This document shows, piece after piece, positions 33,802 through 37,782 of a stretch of DNA of 37,782 bases. The stretch's first letter is position 1, and the number at the start of each line of letters is the position of its first letter. The DNA comes from JBHIFB01 sp046760905 (GTDB taxonomy: Bacteria; Gemmatimonadota; CAZMKB01), in the NCBI GenBank assembly GCA_046760905.1, contig JBHIFB010000012.1, forward strand, positions 1-37,782, in the 5' to 3' direction. The notes under the pieces were generated by a model. That model saw only the letters and a program-made list of their open reading frames with translations. It had not been told where the DNA came from and made no database searches. A program made the translations under genes and the position numbers.

Positions 33802-34771
33802 GATGCACCTCCTCCTCTTTCTTCTCTTCACACGTGTCTCGGATAATCTCACGGACACGTTCTATGTAGGATTCAGAGGTGGATGCGGCCGGAGTCCACT
33901 TCGCGAACTTGACAAGGTCGGATTCCTCGAGAAGATTTGAAAAAGCCTGATGGTGCTCAACCTTCATCCCGTTGCTTCGCAAATCCTCGAGAATCTCCCG
34001 TGTGGTTCTCTCGAGCGTCACTATTTTAAACCGCATGGAGGCGTATCTTCTGAGGATCTCGGATACAAGTATATAGTACTTCTTAACCTTGCCCCTGGAT
34101 AAAAGCTCCATCCTTTCTATCCTTAGAAGCTCATCTAGGGCCCAAACATCTGGCGGTACAGACGGTTTCTCATCAATCTCTGCAGCGGCTCTTTGGGCTC
34201 GATTCTTTCGCCTTATTAAAACTATGCATGTCAGAATCGCCAGCGGGATCAAGCCTAGGAGGAGCCAGATCAAGAGTCTCCTCCGGCTCGGCGGTATCAT
34301 TCCCTTTATCTCTTTTATATCCTGTGCATCTGGGCCGAGGAGACTCTTGACATACACGCTTTTCCCCTCGATAGTTATGGTGTCCGGTTGTTCGTCGACT
34401 GAAATAAGGACCTGAATCGGTCCCAAAAAGTGCTCACCGGTTTCGTATGAGGTGAGTGAGAGGGAAAGAGAGTCCAGCCTCGCCCCTTCGATCCTGGATG
34501 TTTTCACCTCTCCCCCACCCACAACTTCAAACGGTGCGAGATCAGCATTGATGCCCATAAGCGAAGCGTTTAAACTGTCTTCATGTATGAGCTCTACCGT
34601 AAGACTGAGTTCATCGCCGATAAAGAGGGAATCGGGGGAAATGGATAGGTTCAGATCGAAGTCCCGGTATTTTTCAGCCGTGAAGAGGGAATTCACAATG
34701 AACAGTTCAGAGAGCAGAAAAAGGGTAGATATCCTCACTCTTTTCTTATTCGGTCGATTCCCCTCCTTCAT
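33788..34771 (-). CDS. single-pass membrane protein of the bat operon (DUF4381-like position), function unknown
   Basis: A 327-residue protein with a signal segment (about 14-32), a beta-rich periplasmic part with BatD-like flavour (LNLSISPDSLFIGDELSLTVELIHED), a membrane segment (166-187) and a cytoplasmic helical domain (WALDELLRIERMELLSRGKVKKYYILVSEILRRYASMRF and later WTPAASTSESYIERVREII). This layout and its place before batA match the small membrane protein often found between DUF58 and batA in bat operons. It overlaps the DUF4340 gene by 26 bases and batA by 14. I do not recognise an exact family. Confidence 0.7.
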   Translation of the reverse strand: MKEGNRPNKKRVRISTLFLLSELFIVNSLFTAEKYRDFDLNLSISPDSLFIGDELSLTVELIHEDSLNASLMGINADLAPFEVVGGGEVKTSRIEGARLDSLSLSLTSYETGEHFLGPIQVLISVDEQPDTITIEGKSVYVKSLLGPDAQDIKEIKGMIPPSRRRLLIWLLLGLIPLAILTCIVLIRRKNRAQRAAAEIDEKPSVPPDVWALDELLRIERMELLSRGKVKKYYILVSEILRRYASMRFKIVTLERTTREILEDLRSNGMKVEHHQAFSNLLEESDLVKFAKWTPAASTSESYIERVREIIRDTCEEKKEEEVHLAVR

Positions 34772-36125
34772 CTTTCTTTTCCTCTTCTATAAAATCATCA
34801 TACTTCACCGTGAGTTTATCGACACGATTTTTCTTCACAAGGTAAACAGTTTCCTTTAGCGCGTTTTTCGCATACGTATTTTCGTCTTTTTCTTTCCCAA
34901 AGAAAACACGCGCAAGTTCTCCCTCCTCCCCCTTCAGAACGACCTCAAGCCTGGGGTTATCAAGGCCGTATGCAGAAAGGTTATCAGCAGCGCCATCGAT
35001 GAACTCTTCGGCGCGCATTCCAATGAGAGTACTCATAAGCTGATTCACTTTATTTGACAGTGCCGGTACCTTTTCTGGGCTGGGGGCTCTTATGACGAAC
35101 CATTTATTGGTAGTATCCTTCTCACAGATAATGGTCTCCCCTCCCCCGCTGAGCTCAAGAGATGTCACCTCAGTTCTGTTAAAATCGACTATCTTCTTGT
35201 TCCTGAAATCCTTCACATCCTGATTCACAGACTCCCAGAAGATGTTGTTCACGCAAAAGATCGGGGCACGCGATGTGTCCTTCGCGTAGTATTTTCTCTC
35301 ATTCTGATCCCCTATTATGACGGTGTGCTTTTTCTTATCTGCCCCCGTGTATACATCGACCGTCGCCTTGGGCTCGTCGAGTCCGTAAGCAGCAAGATTT
35401 TTGCTCTCCTCGGTTACGAACTCTACCGCCTTCCCGCTGGAGACCGAGCTCAGAACCCTGCTCACAGCGCCGCGGTCGGCATTGTCATATACAGGTTCGG
35501 TTATGTACCACTCGTCATCGCTCTTCTCGCATGTAATTGGGCCGTATTCGGCTCGAATCGTGAACTCCTCCACCGCTTCTCGATCAACACCTAGCACAAG
35601 CTTGTCCCTGAGGTCGAACAGATTCTTTTCAAGCTGTGACAGGCTAACCTGGGGAAGTAAGAACACAAGAGGGTCCCCGCTCTTTTTCGAATAAACAAAG
35701 CTCCCTGTTGGATTCTTCTTACCGAGATAAAGCGTGTCGGAACTGAAATCATTTCCCTCGATATGGATGGCCACGCTGGGTGCCTCGAGGCCGTATGGTT
35801 CGAGGCCCTGTGGTTTTTCATCAAGATTTCTCTCGATTGATATCTGGGAGAGGTTTTTTAAAAGATAGTCAATCGTGTTAGCATCCCCCTTGGTCTGTAC
35901 AGGCTCGGAGATCTTCCAACCATCGTCATCTCTGCTGCACAGGACATCACTTTCTTTTGTCTTTACTCTTAACACCTGGACTGAGTCCGGTTCATAAGGC
36001 ATGACCTTTTTCGCAAGCTCGGCGGCCTCTTCTTTCTGTCTAACCCCGATTATCTCTACACGATACATGTACAGAAAGAGGCCAGCGGCGATCACAATGA
36101 GGATTAAGGTGTTTCGTATCTTCAT
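34746..36125 (-). CDS. DUF4340 protein with three tandem repeats
   Basis: A 459-residue membrane-anchored protein (TM about 7-21, short cytoplasmic start) with a repeated extracytoplasmic unit. Each unit has a W block (GWKISEPV at 69-76, EWYITEPV at 205-212 and KWFVIRAP at 341-348) and a YGL block (LEPYGLEAP, LAAYGLDEP and LSAYGLDNP around 110, 246 and 385), with a period near 137 residues. This is the architecture of DUF4340 proteins, often encoded beside GldG-type ABC components. The ATG has GAGGAG 5 bases upstream and follows gldG by 19 bases. Function unknown, probably auxiliary to the ABC module. Confidence 0.85.
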   Translation of the reverse strand: MKIRNTLILIVIAAGLFLYMYRVEIIGVRQKEEAAELAKKVMPYEPDSVQVLRVKTKESDVLCSRDDDGWKISEPVQTKGDANTIDYLLKNLSQISIERNLDEKPQGLEPYGLEAPSVAIHIEGNDFSSDTLYLGKKNPTGSFVYSKKSGDPLVFLLPQVSLSQLEKNLFDLRDKLVLGVDREAVEEFTIRAEYGPITCEKSDDEWYITEPVYDNADRGAVSRVLSSVSSGKAVEFVTEESKNLAAYGLDEPKATVDVYTGADKKKHTVIIGDQNERKYYAKDTSRAPIFCVNNIFWESVNQDVKDFRNKKIVDFNRTEVTSLELSGGGETIICEKDTTNKWFVIRAPSPEKVPALSNKVNQLMSTLIGMRAEEFIDGAADNLSAYGLDNPRLEVVLKGEEGELARVFFGKEKDENTYAKNALKETVYLVKKNRVDKLTVKYDDFIEEEKKDEGGESTE

Positions 36126-36144
36126 CGCTTCTCCTCAGGTTTTT

Positions 36145-37512
36145 CTATCTCTTTCTGCTCCAAACGAATGCTCCTATTCCTATGATCACAAGCGGCATGA
36201 AGACAATGGAGAAATAGAAAATGCTCTTCGTCTGCCTCGCTGTGAGCGTTAGTCTCCTGTCTTCCGGCTCGCGTGGACGAATGGATATGAGGTCCTCCTC
36301 CTCAGCAAGCCAGCTGATGGTGTTCAGGAAGAGGTCCGAGTTGCCGGAGGCGTGGAAGTATGAATTGGATGCGAAATCGGCATCACCGAAGACGACGAGC
36401 CTCGCTGTCTTCGGTCTTACTTCCTCTTCCCCTTCCTCCGGCTTACCGCTTTTGATCTCCTTGGTGGCTATGGCCGCGATCGAGATAGGCCCACGCTTGT
36501 CTCTGTCTTCATCGAACTCGAAGCGGGTCCCTTCAGGATCAGTCTCAGCCCAGCTGTTTCTCGTGGTCCTGCAGAGGCTTATAACCTTGACACCCGCTGG
36601 AACATCGTCTTTCTTTTCAACTGAACGAGTGTTGGGGAAAAATGTCATGACCCTGAAGCCCTTGGTAATGGCATGGTTCTCATAGTCTGAAATGAGAGGT
36701 ATCGTGGGTCCCGCACCGAATAGCCTCCCCACACCGCTTGCATCTATAACCAGATCATTGCCTACCTTTATCCCCCACCCATCGACGAATCCCTGTAATC
36801 CTTCTGAAGGTGGTGGATCGAGGAGCATGAGAACGCTGCCACCACCCTGCAGGTAACCCTCAATGAGCTCGAGCTCTCTGTCGAACGGCCTCGCACGAGG
36901 CGATGCGATGATGAGGGCGGAACAGTCCGAAGGAATCGAATCCTCCCTGGCAATGGCGAGTGGTTTCACAACATAATTTTCATTCTCAATGGCTTTCTTT
37001 ACCGTGGAGTAACCTTCCCTTTCGATGTTCTCCAGATCCCTTTCGCCATGCCCTTCCAGGAAATAGAGTACCTTCTGGCTCTCCCTCGATACCTTCAAGA
37101 TTGTATTCGTAACTCCCTGTTCCGTGTTCTCCTCCACCTTCTCGTCCCTGTCTTCGCAGGTCAGTATGACCGTGCCGTACTTGTCGACATTATAGGCCTT
37201 AGCAAGTTCTGGCTTTTTGTCCGGATCCACGAACTCGTAGCTGAATCTATCTGTGTGGTAAGCATAGTTGTTGAACATGTCGTCGAGTCGCCTGTCGATG
37301 CCTTGAAAGAAGGCGTAGGCCTTGACATCCTTCTCAAGCCCCTTCAGTACCTTAACAGTCTGATCGGAGAGGCTGAACCTTCCCTTTTCAGTAGTGTCGA
37401 ACCTCCCCTTGTGATTGTTCGTTATGTAATTTAGAACCGAGAGAATCGCAAGTACGCTGATGATAGCGACGAATGAGTTGGCCGTATGTTTTAAATATCT
37501 TCCCCTGGACAA
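36145..37512 (-). CDS. GldG-like ABC-transporter auxiliary protein
   Basis: A 455-residue protein with membrane segments at about 13-31 and 432-452 and a long extracytoplasmic part. The region FVDPDKKPELAKAYNVDKYGTVILTCEDRDEKVEENTEQGVTNTIL and later ALIIASPRARPFDRELELIEGYLQGGGSVLMLLDP are typical of the ABC_transp_aux/GldG family. In Flavobacterium, GldF and GldG act with GldA in gliding-related export; in other bacteria the role of this family is unclear. The start is TTG, one base after the permease stop, with GGGAG 4 bases upstream. Confidence 0.85.
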   Translation of the reverse strand: MSRGRYLKHTANSFVAIISVLAILSVLNYITNNHKGRFDTTEKGRFSLSDQTVKVLKGLEKDVKAYAFFQGIDRRLDDMFNNYAYHTDRFSYEFVDPDKKPELAKAYNVDKYGTVILTCEDRDEKVEENTEQGVTNTILKVSRESQKVLYFLEGHGERDLENIEREGYSTVKKAIENENYVVKPLAIAREDSIPSDCSALIIASPRARPFDRELELIEGYLQGGGSVLMLLDPPPSEGLQGFVDGWGIKVGNDLVIDASGVGRLFGAGPTIPLISDYENHAITKGFRVMTFFPNTRSVEKKDDVPAGVKVISLCRTTRNSWAETDPEGTRFEFDEDRDKRGPISIAAIATKEIKSGKPEEGEEEVRPKTARLVVFGDADFASNSYFHASGNSDLFLNTISWLAEEEDLISIRPREPEDRRLTLTARQTKSIFYFSIVFMPLVIIGIGAFVWSRKR

Positions 37513-37513
37513 T

Positions 37514-37782
37514 TTACTCCCTCCATCTCAAGGACTCCATTGAACTGTATGTTAAGAACAGTCCAAATCCGGTGACGCTCAGATAAAAGATGACATCCTG
37601 ACTGTCGATGACCCCTCTGGCAAAATTCTCCAGGTGATCGATCACAGAGATATAGGAGAATAAGGCTCCGAGGGTTGGTCCCGTGTATGCGGCCATCCAG
37701 TCGATTATCCAGAGCATTAGTAATACCCCGAACGTGGCTATGGCCGAAATGATTTGATTTTCCGTCAGGGAAGAAATCAACA
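37514..37782 (-). CDS. ABC-2 type permease, GldF-like (C-terminal part, cut by window edge)
   Basis: The last 89 codons or so of a membrane protein whose frame stays open to the right edge. Two hydrophobic segments are visible (IISAIATFGVLLMLWIIDWM and VIFYLSVTGFGLFLTYSSME), with the SLRWRE end typical of GldF-like ABC-2 permeases. It abuts the GldG-like gene by one base. An in-frame TTG at 37780 is not taken as a real start. The rest of the permease, and probably the ABC ATPase gene, should lie just outside the window. Confidence 0.75.
   Translation of the reverse strand, partial: LISSLTENQIISAIATFGVLLMLWIIDWMAAYTGPTLGALFSYISVIDHLENFARGVIDSQDVIFYLSVTGFGLFLTYSSMESLRWRE

Noticed and set aside
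1..37782. CRISPR arrays, tRNA or rRNA genes, prophage or toxin-antitoxin modules
   Set aside because: I saw no regularly spaced repeats, no cloverleaf sequences and no phage or toxin families anywhere in the window by reading; this is not a computed search.

Overview
This 37.8 kb window is a dense bacterial chromosome segment of roughly 50 % GC. Almost every gene reads on the minus strand; the main exception is one plus-strand gene, trpB2. Genes abut or overlap by a few bases, and GTG and TTG starts are common. The visible promoters fit the sigma-70 pattern (TTGAxx, 16-17 bp, TAtxxT). A lipoprotein, a complete BatA-E set, a GldG-type ABC module and a MutL with the endonuclease motif of MutH-less bacteria suggest a diderm, possibly an uncultured FCB-related phylum (Krumholzibacteriota, Eisenbacteria, Zixibacteria or similar). 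That placement is inference; no rRNA or other decisive marker lies in the window.

Region A (35-14550, minus) reads as one very long transcription unit from a TTGACA promoter at about 14.54 kb. In transcription order it holds fmdB-like, argS, a PfkB kinase, purM, ribD, ribE, ribBA, ribH, nusB, a metallophosphoesterase, a SAM methyltransferase, a GT4 glycosyltransferase, a CCA-adding/poly(A) polymerase-family enzyme, a membrane sulfatase-superfamily protein and a GT2 glycosyltransferase. It joins a complete riboflavin pathway (ribD, ribE, ribBA, ribH) to tRNA and transcription functions and then to an envelope-glycan group. A second weak promoter may serve ribBA.

Region B (14593-16772) looks like an insertion scar. 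It holds the C-terminal remnant of an IS4-like transposase (minus), what seems to be the 3' end of a truncated plus-strand gene with its own terminator, and an intact plus-strand trpB2 with its own promoter and ribosome binding site. No other trp genes are nearby.

Region C (16773-18963, minus) is a two-gene unit without an obvious family name: a HEAT-repeat lipoprotein followed by a protein with two GAF-like domains and a degenerate GGDEF domain. It is driven by a near-consensus promoter carrying a perfect 22 bp palindrome over spacer and -10, which looks like a repressor operator. This is the best candidate here for an undescribed regulated system.

Region D (19025-21128, minus) is groES-groEL with a perfect CIRCE operator, a clear promoter and a strong terminator.

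Region E (21203-28262, minus) is a seven-gene unit: a TIM-barrel isomerase, a PflX-like radical SAM protein, mutL, miaA, nadC, birA and coaX. It starts from a good promoter at 28.25 kb and ends in two tandem AT-rich palindromes.

Region F (28397 to the right edge, minus) couples a GldF/GldG-like ABC module and a DUF4340 protein to a BatA-B-C-D-E operon, with an additional membrane protein before batA. The usual MoxR ATPase and DUF58 genes are not next to batA. The first gene runs off the right edge.
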